Below, piece by piece: positions 55,752 through 64,000 of a stretch of 64,000 bases of DNA. Each line of letters opens with the position of its first letter. Position 1 is the stretch's first letter. Source of the stretch: Flavobacterium piscinae (lineage in GTDB: Bacteria; Bacteroidota; Bacteroidia; Flavobacteriales; Flavobacteriaceae); NCBI RefSeq assembly GCF_004122145.1, contig NZ_SBKQ01000008.1, positions 62,001-126,000 on the forward strand. The letters run 5' to 3'. Both the position numbers and the translations under genes were made by a program. The notes under the pieces are model-generated. The model had not been told where the DNA came from. It searched no databases and saw nothing but the letters and a program-made list of their open reading frames with translations.

Positions 55752-56240
55752 TTATTTTTTGAATCCTATTTTATTTCTTTCTTTTATTAAAACAGTTTTT
55801 TCTTTATTCATTAAAAAATTTAATATTTTATATATATCAGGAAATTGTTTTTCAATTTCGGTTATTTTATCATTTAAATCTTTATAATTTAGTGCAAATT
55901 GCCTTAATGAAACAAATGTTCGCATGATGGCAATGTTGATGGCGATGGCTTTTTCCGAATTTAAAACACTGGAAAGCATGGCTACTCCTTGTTCTGTAAA
56001 GGCAAATGGCATGTAACGCAATCCACCTCTTTTTGAGGTCACAATTTGTGACCTCAAACTTTCGAACTCTTTGTTACTCAGTTCAAACATAAAATCAGTT
56101 GGAAAACGATTTATATTTCTTTTTACAGCTTGCTTTAGAACTTTAGTTTCGATTTCATACAAATCGGCTAAATGAAAATCGAGCATTACTTTTTGTCCTC
56201 TTAACTCGATAATTTGTTGTTGAATGATTTCTAATTTCAT
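55752..56240 (-). CDS. ORF6N domain protein
   Basis: A 162-residue protein of the ORF6N family (phage-type antirepressor/KilA-N-associated DNA-binding domain). It begins IIELRGQKVMLDFHLADLYEIETKVLKQAVKRNINRFP and continues FTEQGVAMLSSVLNSEKAIAINIAIMRTFV, both family signatures. C-terminal residues 125-162 are basic. Such proteins are common as stand-alone genes in Bacteroidota, usually phage- or toxin-antitoxin-derived. It lies inside the glycosyltransferase-mutase operon, 38 nt after GT2 and 5 nt before the mutase, an unexpected place. Possible regulator; target unknown. Confidence 0.9.
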   Translation of the reverse strand: MKLEIIQQQIIELRGQKVMLDFHLADLYEIETKVLKQAVKRNINRFPTDFMFELSNKEFESLRSQIVTSKRGGLRYMPFAFTEQGVAMLSSVLNSEKAIAINIAIMRTFVSLRQFALNYKDLNDKITEIEKQFPDIYKILNFLMNKEKTVLIKERNKIGFKK

Positions 56241-56278
56241 GATTTTGGCGTTTATTAATTTTAAAATGGCTTATATTT

Positions 56279-57238
56279 TTAGTTCATATTTAACTCGTTT
56301 GAAATTTTATAATTTTCGTTTGATTCTTTGTTTCGCAAAATGATTTCTCCCAAAAATCCGGCTAAGAATAATTGTGAGCCAATAATCATAGTGGTTAATG
56401 AGATATAAAAATACGGACTGTTAGTCACTAAATCATAGGGTAAATCATTATACAATCGATATAATTTTGAAATCCCGATGTAACCGGAAGTGGAAAATCC
56501 TATTAAAAACATAACAACACCCCAAGCTCCAAACAGATGCATTGGTCTTTTTCCAAATCGGGATAAAAACCATATGGTAATTAAATCGAGGAAACCATTG
56601 ATAAATCGTTCCATGCCGAATTTAGTCTCGCCATATTTTCTAGCTTGGTGTTTGACTACTTTTTCTCCAATTTTAGAAAAACCCGCATTTTTGGCTAAAA
56701 CCGGAATGTAGCGGTGCATCTCACCGGAAACTTCAATGTTTTTGATGACCAAATTTTTATAAGCTTTTAAACCACAATTAAAATCATTTAATTGAACACC
56801 GGACGTTTTTCGTGCTGCCCAATTGAATAATTTGGAAGGTAAGTTTTTGGAAACAACGGAGTCATATCTTTTTTTCTTCCAACCGGAAACCAAATCATAA
56901 TTTTGATTTAAAATTAAATCGTATAATTCAGGTATTTCTTCCGGATTGTCTTGTAAGTCAGCATCCATAGTAACAACAACGTCTCCTTTAGCTTTAGCAA
57001 ATCCGGCATGAAGAGCTTGTGATTTACCGAAGTTTTTCAGAAATCGGATAGCTTTTACATTTGAATTTTGTTTGGTCAATGATTCGATTACATTCCATGA
57101 ATTATCCGAACTACCGTCATCAATAAAAATGATTTCGTAGTTATAGTTGTGTTTATTCATCACCTGAACAATCCAGGAATGCAATTCAGAGAGCGACTCT
57201 TCTTCGTTGAGTAGTGGTATTACTACTGATATATTCAT
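56279..57238 (-). CDS. Family 2 glycosyltransferase with C-terminal membrane helices
   Basis: A 319-residue GT-A enzyme of the dolichol-/undecaprenyl-phosphate mannose type (DPM1/ArnC-like). Motifs: VIPLLNEEESLSELHSWI (about 6-23), IDDGSSDNSWNVIE (about 40-53), the DxD-like MDADLQDNPEEIPEL (about 90-104) and GEMHRYIPVLAKNAGF (about 173-188). Two hydrophobic segments (LFGAWGVVMFLIGFSTSGYIG and YFYISLTTMIIGSQLFLAGFLGEIIL, about 233-308) anchor it in the inner membrane. It makes a polyprenyl-phosphate sugar; the exact sugar is unknown. Second gene of the run, 46 nt after DUF4199. Confidence 0.92.
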   Translation of the reverse strand: MNISVVIPLLNEEESLSELHSWIVQVMNKHNYNYEIIFIDDGSSDNSWNVIESLTKQNSNVKAIRFLKNFGKSQALHAGFAKAKGDVVVTMDADLQDNPEEIPELYDLILNQNYDLVSGWKKKRYDSVVSKNLPSKLFNWAARKTSGVQLNDFNCGLKAYKNLVIKNIEVSGEMHRYIPVLAKNAGFSKIGEKVVKHQARKYGETKFGMERFINGFLDLITIWFLSRFGKRPMHLFGAWGVVMFLIGFSTSGYIGISKLYRLYNDLPYDLVTNSPYFYISLTTMIIGSQLFLAGFLGEIILRNKESNENYKISNELNMN

Positions 57239-57284
57239 ATAACTTTTCTAAGAAAAGTCAAAAATACAAAGAAGTATCCAAAAA

Positions 57285-57797
57285 TTATTCTTTTTTCATC
57301 GCCAATCCAGCAATTAATGAAATGATAAATCCTAAAAATAAATTTACCACAATTATTCCGCCGTATAACATTGGCATGACAAATTTTTGTCCCATTTCTC
57401 TTCCTTTTTCTAAGTCGGCCGAAGACATGTTTGGATTTTGTTTAATTGCCTCAGTCATTTGAGCATCCATCACTTGTTTAGCAAACTCTGGCTCTATGTA
57501 ATTAGCAAAAATAAAGAAATATACTATTGAAATAATTCCGGAAACTGCTGCAACACCAAGTCCGATTTTGATCGATTGACTAAGATTTAAAAATCCGTTA
57601 TTTCCTTTTTTTAACAGCATGATGGGATAAACAGTCAATGCTATCATCAAAGCAATTCCGAAAACGCTTTCCCAAACGTTTCTTTCCAAATGATTACCCA
57701 TGGCATATTTTACCACAGAAATTAGGATTGTGATAACAGCTAAAATTGTTCCGTATAGAAGAATTAAACTTTTGATTGATTGTTTTTGGTTTTCCAT
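57285..57797 (-). CDS. DUF4199 membrane protein
   Basis: A 170-residue inner-membrane protein of the DUF4199 family, with four hydrophobic segments: LILLYGTILAVITILISVVKYAM, ESVFGIALMIALTVYPIMLL, IKIGLGVAAVSGIISIVYFFIF and LYGGIIVVNLFLGFIISLIAGLAM. The family is found across Bacteroidota, often beside a GT2 glycosyltransferase as here, with no known activity. First gene of the minus-strand run. It probably helps the glycosyltransferase membrane step, by neighbourhood only. Confidence 0.9.
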   Translation of the reverse strand: MENQKQSIKSLILLYGTILAVITILISVVKYAMGNHLERNVWESVFGIALMIALTVYPIMLLKKGNNGFLNLSQSIKIGLGVAAVSGIISIVYFFIFANYIEPEFAKQVMDAQMTEAIKQNPNMSSADLEKGREMGQKFVMPMLYGGIIVVNLFLGFIISLIAGLAMKKE

Positions 57798-57893
57798 GAT
57801 TTTAAGTTTAGGTTATCTAAGTTAGTAATAAAATTCAATAAAACGTTACAATTTTAGTCGTAAAAAGCTAAAAAAATATTTTTTATAAACTTG

Positions 57894-57923
57894 TTGTTAG
57901 TTTATTAAAATTGATTAAATTTG
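57894..57923 (+). promoter_or_regulatory. rpmE2 promoter (TTG-N19-TAAATTTG)
   Basis: TTG (57894-57896), a 19-nt spacer and TAAATTTG (57916-57923) match the Bacteroidota consensus. Start site near 57930, giving a leader of about 100 nt before the ATG at 58031. Confidence 0.75.
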
Positions 57924-57936
57924 CAACCTCAAAATA

Positions 57937-58003
57937 GTATAAACAAAAAGTTGTGTGTCGTTTATACCTTTTCAAGAAGAAAAGCCGCAAAATGAAGCAC
58001 AAC
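57937..58003 (+). promoter_or_regulatory. Candidate structured leader (pseudoknot) of L31
   Basis: GTATAAAC (57937-57944) pairs perfectly with GTTTATAC (57960-57967), leaving a 15-nt loop that contains GTTGTG (57950-57955). That loop is complementary to CACAAC (57998-58003) downstream, so an H-type pseudoknot can form in the predicted 5' leader. It ends 27 nt before the start codon, a position suited to control of translation. Confidence 0.5.
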
Positions 58004-58030
58004 CATTAATAAGAAAAAGATTTACACAAA

Positions 58031-58282
58031 ATGAAAAAAGGAATTCACCCAGAAAATTACAGATTAGTTGCCTTTAAAGACATGTCTAATGATGATGTTT
58101 TTATTACTAAATCTACCGTAGAAACAAAAGAAACAATTGTACACGAAGGAGTTGAATATCCGGTGTTTAAAATGGAGATTTCAAGAACATCTCATCCATT
58201 TTATACAGGTAAATCGAAACTTATTGATACAGCAGGTCGTATTGATAAATTCAAAAACAAATATGCTAACAGAGCTAAATAA
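58031..58282 (+). CDS. rpmE2: 50S ribosomal protein L31, type B
   Basis: An 83-residue L31 of the non-zinc (type B) class: it lacks the CxxC pairs of type A and has the longer form. Sequence landmarks: [26 protein letters not shown] (about 4-29), [37 protein letters not shown] (about 42-78). It has a strong promoter, a structured leader and a terminator, and stands alone. No zinc-type paralog is in the window. Confidence 0.97.
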   Translation: MKKGIHPENYRLVAFKDMSNDDVFITKSTVETKETIVHEGVEYPVFKMEISRTSHPFYTGKSKLIDTAGRIDKFKNKYANRAK

Positions 58283-58302
58283 GTTCAAGCATCTTATCAT
58301 AA

Positions 58303-58329
58303 AAAAATCCCGAGCAATCGGGATTTTTT
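58303..58329. terminator. Terminator of rpmE2 (bidirectional)
   Basis: Stem AATCCCGA / TCGGGATT with loop GCAA and A-run/T-run flanks, so it can also end the convergent SPOR gene. Confidence 0.92.
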
Positions 58330-58352
58330 GTATTTATAGATTATTGCAAACG

Positions 58353-60143
58353 TTATAAAATTGTTCCGGTTGAGGTGTTGACTAACATAATCCATAATTC
58401 ATCATCATATTTCCCTTCAGCATTGGAATAATAAAATTTGATAGCATCAGACCAAGTACTAAATTTTCCAATATAAACACTTTTATAGTTTGTTGTAGGA
58501 TTATATAGAATTTGTGCATCTAAACCTTTGCTCTTTAATTTAGATTCAAAACGTTCTGCATTATTTGGTTTTGCAAAAACATTGGCGACCACATAATATC
58601 CTTTGGGTTGGTTTGGAATTAATACATCGGCACCCGGTATTACGGTTATTCTTTTTTTGATTTCGTTTTCACCAATTTCAGCATTCATTTTTTCACTTTC
58701 TTTAATCATATCGCGAATGCTGAAATACGTTCTTGCGGGAGGTGGTGAAACTTTTTCTTCTTCAATTTGAGTTTCTTTAGCTTCTACTGTTTTTTCTTTT
58801 ACATCGTTTTTGGGCTCTATTTCTGCAATAGCTTGTTCTAACACAGTAGGCTTTTCCAGGCTAATATTTTCATTTTTAATTGAATCTGAATCGTTACTAT
58901 TTTCTTTCTCAGTAACAACCAAATATGGATTTGCTGCAGCCGGTTTTTGAACTTCTTTTATCTCTTTTGAAGTCAAAAGGTGTGATCCGATTTCTTTTAC
59001 AGGATCTTTTACTTCCACATTAAAAGCACTGAAAAACATACTATAGCGATCGCCTGATGATTTCAATTTCAATGAAACTTTTGAAGTATTGTTCTGAATA
59101 ACAGAATTATTCTCATTGTCAATAGGGATAAGAAAAGTATCATACCCTAATGTGTTTAAGCTATTAGGGTTTCTGTTTTCAAAGTAAGAATCATTTACCA
59201 CAATAGTGCTGTTGAAGAAATTATCCACCGGTTTTAAAGAATGGCTTAATAACGTATAATTTTTACTATCCCCTGATTTAATTTCCAATTGATCACCTAC
59301 TAAGTTTCTGTCGCCTTCTAGCACTGATCCAGCTAATTTAGCATTAACTTTTCCTTCCGGTAAGGTACTAAATCCGGTATATAATATTTCTACCGGTCTA
59401 GCAGTTATTCCAACAAAACCATCGAAAGAGGTGATGAATTTTCCGGTTTCTGTTTCATCTTCATACACCAAAAATAATGTCCAACCACCGGCAACCCCAC
59501 CACTAATTATACCTTTTGTGGCACGAATGTTGGCAACAGTATATTCTCCATTAGGATTTTGAAGTGATTGAATTTCTTTCGTTACATCGGCATAAACCGC
59601 ATAAGGAGCACTTTCTTTAAAGTTCTTCACTGACAGTCCATCAAAAATAAGTTCACCAGTAATGGTGATATATTCATTTTGTGTAGGAAGTTTTAATTTA
59701 ATTTCATTTACCGAAGCTCTATTTTTATCTACCGCCACATATCTCCAGTTTTTATCTCTTTCACCGGAATCATATTTGTACGTAGCAGACCAATATAAAC
59801 CGGCATATTTTATTTTCTTTGATGAAACATTGCTCAAATTTAACACGGCAGAACTTGAACTGAAAGTTGACTCATCATTATCGATGTCGATGTAGTTCAT
59901 TTCAAATTGATCATTCAATTTCGCGATTTCTGTAATGTCGTTATAGGGTTCAGATGTAGAAGTTCTATTTTCTTTTCGATTGACTATTGTATTTGATATG
60001 ACCATCATATCTCCTTTAACATACGATTGATAACGAACTTTAAATGGAACTGCCAGCTGAGAATAGGAGTTCTGTGGCAATAACAAAAAAGCTAGATAAA
60101 AAGTAAAGAGCGATAAAGTTTTTACAGCAAATATTTTTTTCAT
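58353..60143 (-). CDS. Surface-adhesin head domain fused to a SPOR domain
   Basis: A 596-residue exported protein: signal peptide about 1-28. Residues 30-375 match the N-terminal domain usually found at the start of giant T9SS adhesins with DUF11 repeats: LAVPFKVRYQSYVKGDMMVI, KIKYAGLYWSATY, LIFDGLSVKNFKESAPYAVY, YTVANIRATKG, GGWTLFLVYED and KLAGSVLEGDRNLVGDQLEIK. Instead of repeats it has an acidic low-complexity linker (about 385-495, KENSNDSDSIKNENIS...). It ends in a SPOR domain (about 510-590: KGYYVVANVFAKPNNAERFESKLKSKG, YKSVYIGKFSTWSDAIKFYYS), which binds denuded peptidoglycan. So an adhesin-like head is tied to the wall; that use is inferred. Confidence 0.85.
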   Translation of the reverse strand: MKKIFAVKTLSLFTFYLAFLLLPQNSYSQLAVPFKVRYQSYVKGDMMVISNTIVNRKENRTSTSEPYNDITEIAKLNDQFEMNYIDIDNDESTFSSSSAVLNLSNVSSKKIKYAGLYWSATYKYDSGERDKNWRYVAVDKNRASVNEIKLKLPTQNEYITITGELIFDGLSVKNFKESAPYAVYADVTKEIQSLQNPNGEYTVANIRATKGIISGGVAGGWTLFLVYEDETETGKFITSFDGFVGITARPVEILYTGFSTLPEGKVNAKLAGSVLEGDRNLVGDQLEIKSGDSKNYTLLSHSLKPVDNFFNSTIVVNDSYFENRNPNSLNTLGYDTFLIPIDNENNSVIQNNTSKVSLKLKSSGDRYSMFFSAFNVEVKDPVKEIGSHLLTSKEIKEVQKPAAANPYLVVTEKENSNDSDSIKNENISLEKPTVLEQAIAEIEPKNDVKEKTVEAKETQIEEEKVSPPPARTYFSIRDMIKESEKMNAEIGENEIKKRITVIPGADVLIPNQPKGYYVVANVFAKPNNAERFESKLKSKGLDAQILYNPTTNYKSVYIGKFSTWSDAIKFYYSNAEGKYDDELWIMLVNTSTGTIL

Positions 60144-60274
60144 AGTGCAAATAAATTATACTACCAAAGTACAAATTTATGCTTAAGCTTTTTCTTTAAA
60201 AGTTATATTTTTTTAACATTTTTCATTAATAACTTTTCATTTACATTCAAATGAAAAGAGTATTCGTTGAGGCA

Positions 60275-61192
60275 CTAAATTTTCAGTAAAAATTCAATAG
60301 GAATATGAAGTCTTTTTCGCCATGCATTTTCAGAATGATTTTCTCCTTCAAATTTTTGAGTAATCCAGTTTTCATTTGAAAATCTTTTGGATGTCATTAT
60401 TGCATCAACTTTTGATTGTAAAGGTGGATATAAAGCATCTAATTCTTCGGTACCGTAATCGAAATAGAACTTATTTTGATTAGGATTTGGAAGATTTTTA
60501 GTTAAGTAATTATAAAAAACATTGGGAACCGGATTGTTATCCGCTTCAAATGTTCCAGGCCAATGAGTAGATAAACAGGCTGCACCACCAAAAACGTTGG
60601 GATATTCACAAACAGCATACATAGAAATTAGTCCACCCATGCTAGAACCGGCGATGAAGGTATTTTTTTTATCCGTTAATGTGGAATAGGTAGAATCAAT
60701 AAAAGGTTTGAGTTCTTCTACAATAAACTTTAAATAATTATCAGAGGAAGGTGTAAACGTTGCAGACATACCAATTTTTTTCAAAGAAATACTTACGTTT
60801 TCTTTTTCTTCTTTTGATAAATTTTCATAAGGTTTTTGAGGAAAATATTCTTGATGTCTGTTTTCATTTGTATTCCAAATACCAACTACAATGGTGTTTT
60901 TTATTTTTCCTTCCCGCATTAATTTTGTTAAACATTCATCAACTCCCCATTCGGTTTTGTTAAAAGTAACAGTGGAATCAAAGAGCATTTGTCCATCGTG
61001 CATGTATAAAACAGCATACTTTTTCTTGGGAGTATAGTTTTGTGGGAGCCAAACACCCACATTTCGCGGTGGTACATTAACGGATTTAAAATTTTCATAA
61101 ACCTCTAAAATACCATATTTTACATTGATTTTTTGAGCATTTGTCATCGTAAAATTAAAACAAAAGAAAATTAAAAAGTATATTTTTTTCAT
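60275..61192 (-). CDS. Secreted alpha/beta-hydrolase esterase (paralog of 1168-1962)
   Basis: A 305-residue esterase-family enzyme. Signal peptide MKKIYFLIFFCFNFTMTNAQ. The opening NVGVWLPQNYTPKKKYAVLYMHDGQMLFD and the nucleophile elbow AGSSMGGLISMYAV (about 179-192) are clear, and the likely catalytic His is in EGENHSENAWRKR near the C-terminus. It is about 40 residues longer than the paralog, with an insert around 115-160. Its start codon is 2 nt from the stop of the large T9SS protein gene, so they are co-transcribed. It may release acyl or feruloyl groups from polysaccharides outside the cell; substrate unknown. Confidence 0.88.
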   Translation of the reverse strand: MKKIYFLIFFCFNFTMTNAQKINVKYGILEVYENFKSVNVPPRNVGVWLPQNYTPKKKYAVLYMHDGQMLFDSTVTFNKTEWGVDECLTKLMREGKIKNTIVVGIWNTNENRHQEYFPQKPYENLSKEEKENVSISLKKIGMSATFTPSSDNYLKFIVEELKPFIDSTYSTLTDKKNTFIAGSSMGGLISMYAVCEYPNVFGGAACLSTHWPGTFEADNNPVPNVFYNYLTKNLPNPNQNKFYFDYGTEELDALYPPLQSKVDAIMTSKRFSNENWITQKFEGENHSENAWRKRLHIPIEFLLKI

Positions 61193-61194
61193 TG

Positions 61195-64000
61195 TTACCG
61201 TTTTAATGAAAAATGTCCTTTAGCTCTTCGACCATCTTCAAATTCAATAGAATACCAATAATCATCTGCCGGGAGAGGTTCTCCGTTGTAAGTTCCGTCC
61301 CAACCTTCTCCGGTAGTTCCGATTTGTTTTATTAACTTTCCAAATCGATTAAAAATATAAATTGTAGAATTAAAATTATACTTTTCATTTGCTCCTCTAA
61401 TTTTCCATGTATCATTATAACCATCGCCATTTGGAGTAAAAAATTTTGGAACACCCAGAACAGCAATTTCTTGTTCTACTACTCCGCAGCCATTTAAATC
61501 TTTTACATATACGGTGTAGATTCCGGCAATTACATTTTCAAAAAAGTTAGCTGTTTGGTAAAGTCCGTTTGCAGAATCTAAGCTGTAAACATAATTTCCC
61601 GAACCGGTTACAAAAATGCTTACCGTATTATTTTCAACTAAATCAACCACAACAATATTTTCAAAAGTGGCTGGTTGTGAGTAAACAATTTCGATTATTC
61701 TTTCTTGTGTACAACCAAATGTATTTTCGACAATCACTTTATAAATACCATCTTCATCGACTGTTAAATTATAATTTGTTTCGCCTGGGATAAGCACATC
61801 ATTTCTGAACCATTGGTAAGTAAAATCAGAAATGTTTCCATCGATTAGACCGGCATCAAATGTTACCGCATCTACACCAAAACAAATAATTTCCTTAAAA
61901 CCTTCTTCTAATTGCGGTAATGGATTTACAATGAAATTAATTGTCGTTGAAACATTACAATTTGTATTTGCTAAATTTGTTATTACAGCAGTAATAGTTT
62001 GTGTTTTTGTAAAGAAGCTTGTTGGAAGAGGATTAAGTTCAATACCATTTTCATCAAAATAAGTAATACTCATTCCTGTTTGACTTCCTAGTAAAGTAGA
62101 TGTAAACGAAGAAGTATCAAAATTGAAAAAACCATCTTCTTCATTATCAATATCACAGGTTATTTGATTGGGAATAGCATTGGCAATAAACGGAAGCTTA
62201 TCTACAATAAAAGTTAGCGTTGTTTCCTCAGAACAAGGTCCGTTAGGGTCTTGTGTAGTAGCATTTGTCACAACAATTTTAATTGTTTGCGAAGCGGTTA
62301 AGAACGGATTTGGTAACGGACTTGGTATTGGAATATTATCTTCATCAAAATAGGTAATAATGAAATCATTCGGATTTTGAGTGCCGAGTAAATCAGTTAT
62401 GATTGATGAAGTATCAAATGAAAATAGCCCATCCTGATCATCATCACATTCAATTTTTGTGGTTAGTGGCGTTAAAATTGGTAAAGGTTCAACCGTCAAT
62501 TCAATATACGGACCTAGACCAAAGCAAGCATTATCTAAAGTACTTTCTACTCGAATCCAAATTTGCTGAAAGTTTGGTGAATTTGTATTCCTAAAATTAC
62601 TAATAGTTGTAATTTCTAATGAATTTCCATTATTGTCAGTTTCAGCAAGAGCATCTGCTTCTGTTTCAAAATATTTTATGGTAAATGGGGTTGAAGCTGG
62701 CAAGATTCCAATTAAATCAGCAGTAACACTGCTAAAATCAAAAGTGGAAATACCATCTCTATCGTCGTTGGCGGTATCAATAAAATCATCACATTTGGCA
62801 AAAGTGCGAAGAAAACTTGACGGAATTTGTGTAGCAGAAACAAAAATATCAATTTGTCCAACTTCAAAGCAACCAAACGTATTTTCTACGCGAACCCAAA
62901 CGGTCGAATTTCCGGTATTATAAGCTATAGGATTTGTAATTTGTAACGTTGAATCATTATTTACAGCAGCAATTTGTGTCGTAAAATAGGTAAATGTTTC
63001 GGTTGCAAAATTCGCAGAGATTACGTCATTTTTTTGAAGTAAATTAATATCAGAAATACCATTATTTGTATCGTCATTATCACATTGAATAATTGAAACC
63101 GGCGATGTTAGTATGGGTGTTGGATTGATTGTTAACACAGCTTCTTCAGAAGTTAAACCACAACTATTCCCAATGCGATTTAAAACCACCCGATAGCGAT
63201 AGTTATTCATTGCATTAACAGCTCCACTAATTTGTAGAGTTGGAGTTGTAGCACCAGCGTAAGTTGTATTATTAGAAATGTTTGTCCAATTTACTCCATT
63301 GTCACTACTTAGCTGCCATTGATAACTATCGGAAATCGTTCCTGTTAATGTAAAACTTGTATTTTCAAAATTACATGTTGTTTGACTTGCCGGTTGAGTT
63401 GTAATTTCAATAGGTGCACCAATGGTATAGTTTTGATTAGGTGGGCTATAGCCTCCCGAACCTAAAACTAACCCGTTTGCGTCAACAGAAAAAGAGGTAT
63501 TACCCAAGAGGCCATCTCCATTACCGTCTGTAAATCCCGCTTCAATAACATCGTTGCATAAATCTCCATCACTGTCTAATGAAATATAATTTAGAATTCC
63601 ATCTGCATTGGTATCAGCAATAGTATAGTTTAATATACCATTGTTTGAACCGGTTTCTAAATTATCAAACAATCCATTGTTTCCAAATCCAGTACCGTCA
63701 ATCACACCATTTAGATCAGTATCTGTAGCATTTGAACCGGATTCATTCAAATCATAAATTCCATCATTGTCGCTGTCTAAATCCAAATAATCAAGAATTC
63801 CATCGCCATCCGAATCAATTGGTACGAGACCAACTCCAAAGGCATCACTAATCCCGTCATTATTTGAATCTATTGGGGTAGAGGCTATAAAATTTTCTCC
63901 TTGAGCTTCAATATTATCAGGAACCCCATCGTTATCACTATCTAAATCCATTGCATCTGAAATTCCATCACCATCAGAATCTTTTGGAATACAGGTGGCA
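61195..64000 (-). CDS. Large T9SS type B (gliding motility-associated) surface protein, 5' end beyond window
   Basis: At least 934 residues; the frame continues past the right edge with CIPKDSDGDGISDAMD, so the start is not in the window. From the visible N-terminus: thrombospondin type 3-like calcium repeats (DLDSDNDGVPDN, DSDGDGILDYLDLDSDNDG) over about 200 residues, then an Ig-like domain (SYQWQLSSDNGVNWTNIS), then four ~95-residue repeats with a CDD..DG..FD.SS....LLG signature, an Ig-like segment, and finally the C-terminal sorting domain (FFTPNGDGYNDTWKI, IYIFNRFGKLIKQI, GWDGTYNGEPLPADDYWYSI). It is secreted by T9SS and probably an adhesin. Confidence 0.92.
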   Translation of the reverse strand, partial: ATCIPKDSDGDGISDAMDLDSDNDGVPDNIEAQGENFIASTPIDSNNDGISDAFGVGLVPIDSDGDGILDYLDLDSDNDGIYDLNESGSNATDTDLNGVIDGTGFGNNGLFDNLETGSNNGILNYTIADTNADGILNYISLDSDGDLCNDVIEAGFTDGNGDGLLGNTSFSVDANGLVLGSGGYSPPNQNYTIGAPIEITTQPASQTTCNFENTSFTLTGTISDSYQWQLSSDNGVNWTNISNNTTYAGATTPTLQISGAVNAMNNYRYRVVLNRIGNSCGLTSEEAVLTINPTPILTSPVSIIQCDNDDTNNGISDINLLQKNDVISANFATETFTYFTTQIAAVNNDSTLQITNPIAYNTGNSTVWVRVENTFGCFEVGQIDIFVSATQIPSSFLRTFAKCDDFIDTANDDRDGISTFDFSSVTADLIGILPASTPFTIKYFETEADALAETDNNGNSLEITTISNFRNTNSPNFQQIWIRVESTLDNACFGLGPYIELTVEPLPILTPLTTKIECDDDQDGLFSFDTSSIITDLLGTQNPNDFIITYFDEDNIPIPSPLPNPFLTASQTIKIVVTNATTQDPNGPCSEETTLTFIVDKLPFIANAIPNQITCDIDNEEDGFFNFDTSSFTSTLLGSQTGMSITYFDENGIELNPLPTSFFTKTQTITAVITNLANTNCNVSTTINFIVNPLPQLEEGFKEIICFGVDAVTFDAGLIDGNISDFTYQWFRNDVLIPGETNYNLTVDEDGIYKVIVENTFGCTQERIIEIVYSQPATFENIVVVDLVENNTVSIFVTGSGNYVYSLDSANGLYQTANFFENVIAGIYTVYVKDLNGCGVVEQEIAVLGVPKFFTPNGDGYNDTWKIRGANEKYNFNSTIYIFNRFGKLIKQIGTTGEGWDGTYNGEPLPADDYWYSIEFEDGRRAKGHFSLKR

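Overview
The window comes from a Bacteroidota genome, almost certainly Flavobacteriaceae and close to Flavobacterium. The evidence is AT-rich DNA, TAnnTTTG promoter boxes, type IX secretion (T9SS) sorting domains of both kinds (type A at 23140, type B 'gliding motility-associated' at 61195), TonB-dependent receptors with carboxypeptidase-regulatory domains, DUF4249, DUF4290 and DUF5686 families, a monomeric NADP-isocitrate dehydrogenase, and a 6S-like RNA beside zapA. Nothing looks like a prophage, conjugative element, CRISPR array or rRNA operon. Most of the window is conserved chromosome with small accessory spots.

Layout. 1-5.8 kb: small accessory genes (DinB-like proteins, DUF1456, an esterase, a TerB-like protein, Hsp20), then a DUF4062 gene split by an in-frame TAA and bounded by 14-bp inverted repeats. 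5.8-10.1 kb: uvrB, a secreted protein, thiamine pyrophosphokinase. 10.2-16.8 kb: a TonB receptor/DUF4249 lipoprotein pair, then an ECF sigma factor coupled to a membrane-anchored protein that fuses a SusC-type plug with a von Willebrand (YfbK-like) domain. 16.9-21.6 kb: icd, rplS, an oxidoreductase and trmD. 21.9-26.3 kb: a cyclophilin-FKBP fusion, a LamG T9SS protein and tRNA-Met. 26.4-34.8 kb: housekeeping genes (START-like, aminotransferase IV, YqgE, HU, fmt, recQ, an ATPase, DUF493, DUF4290, murA). 34.8-43.6 kb: DUF5686, aroQ, a tandem pair of M14 peptidases of which the first has lost its zinc ligands, two small outer-membrane barrels, xerD. 43.8-51.3 kb: rny, 6S RNA, zapA, a coiled-coil protein, then M23 peptidase, TonB receptor and lipoprotein. 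51.3-57.8 kb: a seven-gene minus-strand run (DUF4199, GT2, ORF6N, phosphohexomutase, MsbA-like ABC, an unlisted 56-aa membrane protein, DUF2971). 58-64 kb: L31 with a structured leader, a SPOR-tailed adhesin-head protein, an esterase and a large T9SS type B protein cut by the window edge.

The most interesting signals are: (i) two diverged copies, at 5665-5810 (+) and 21633-21778 (-), of a roughly 145-nt intergenic element whose stems are kept by compensatory changes, pointing to a selected folded structure; (ii) a possible pseudoknot in the L31 leader; (iii) the sigma / plug-VWA module; (iv) the active-plus-degenerate M14 pair; (v) the SPOR-tailed adhesin head; (vi) the interrupted DUF4062 gene with its boundary repeats. 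Several gene starts were moved inward from the longest open frame; the reasons are given with each gene. All family names come from recognising the protein sequence by eye, not from a database search.
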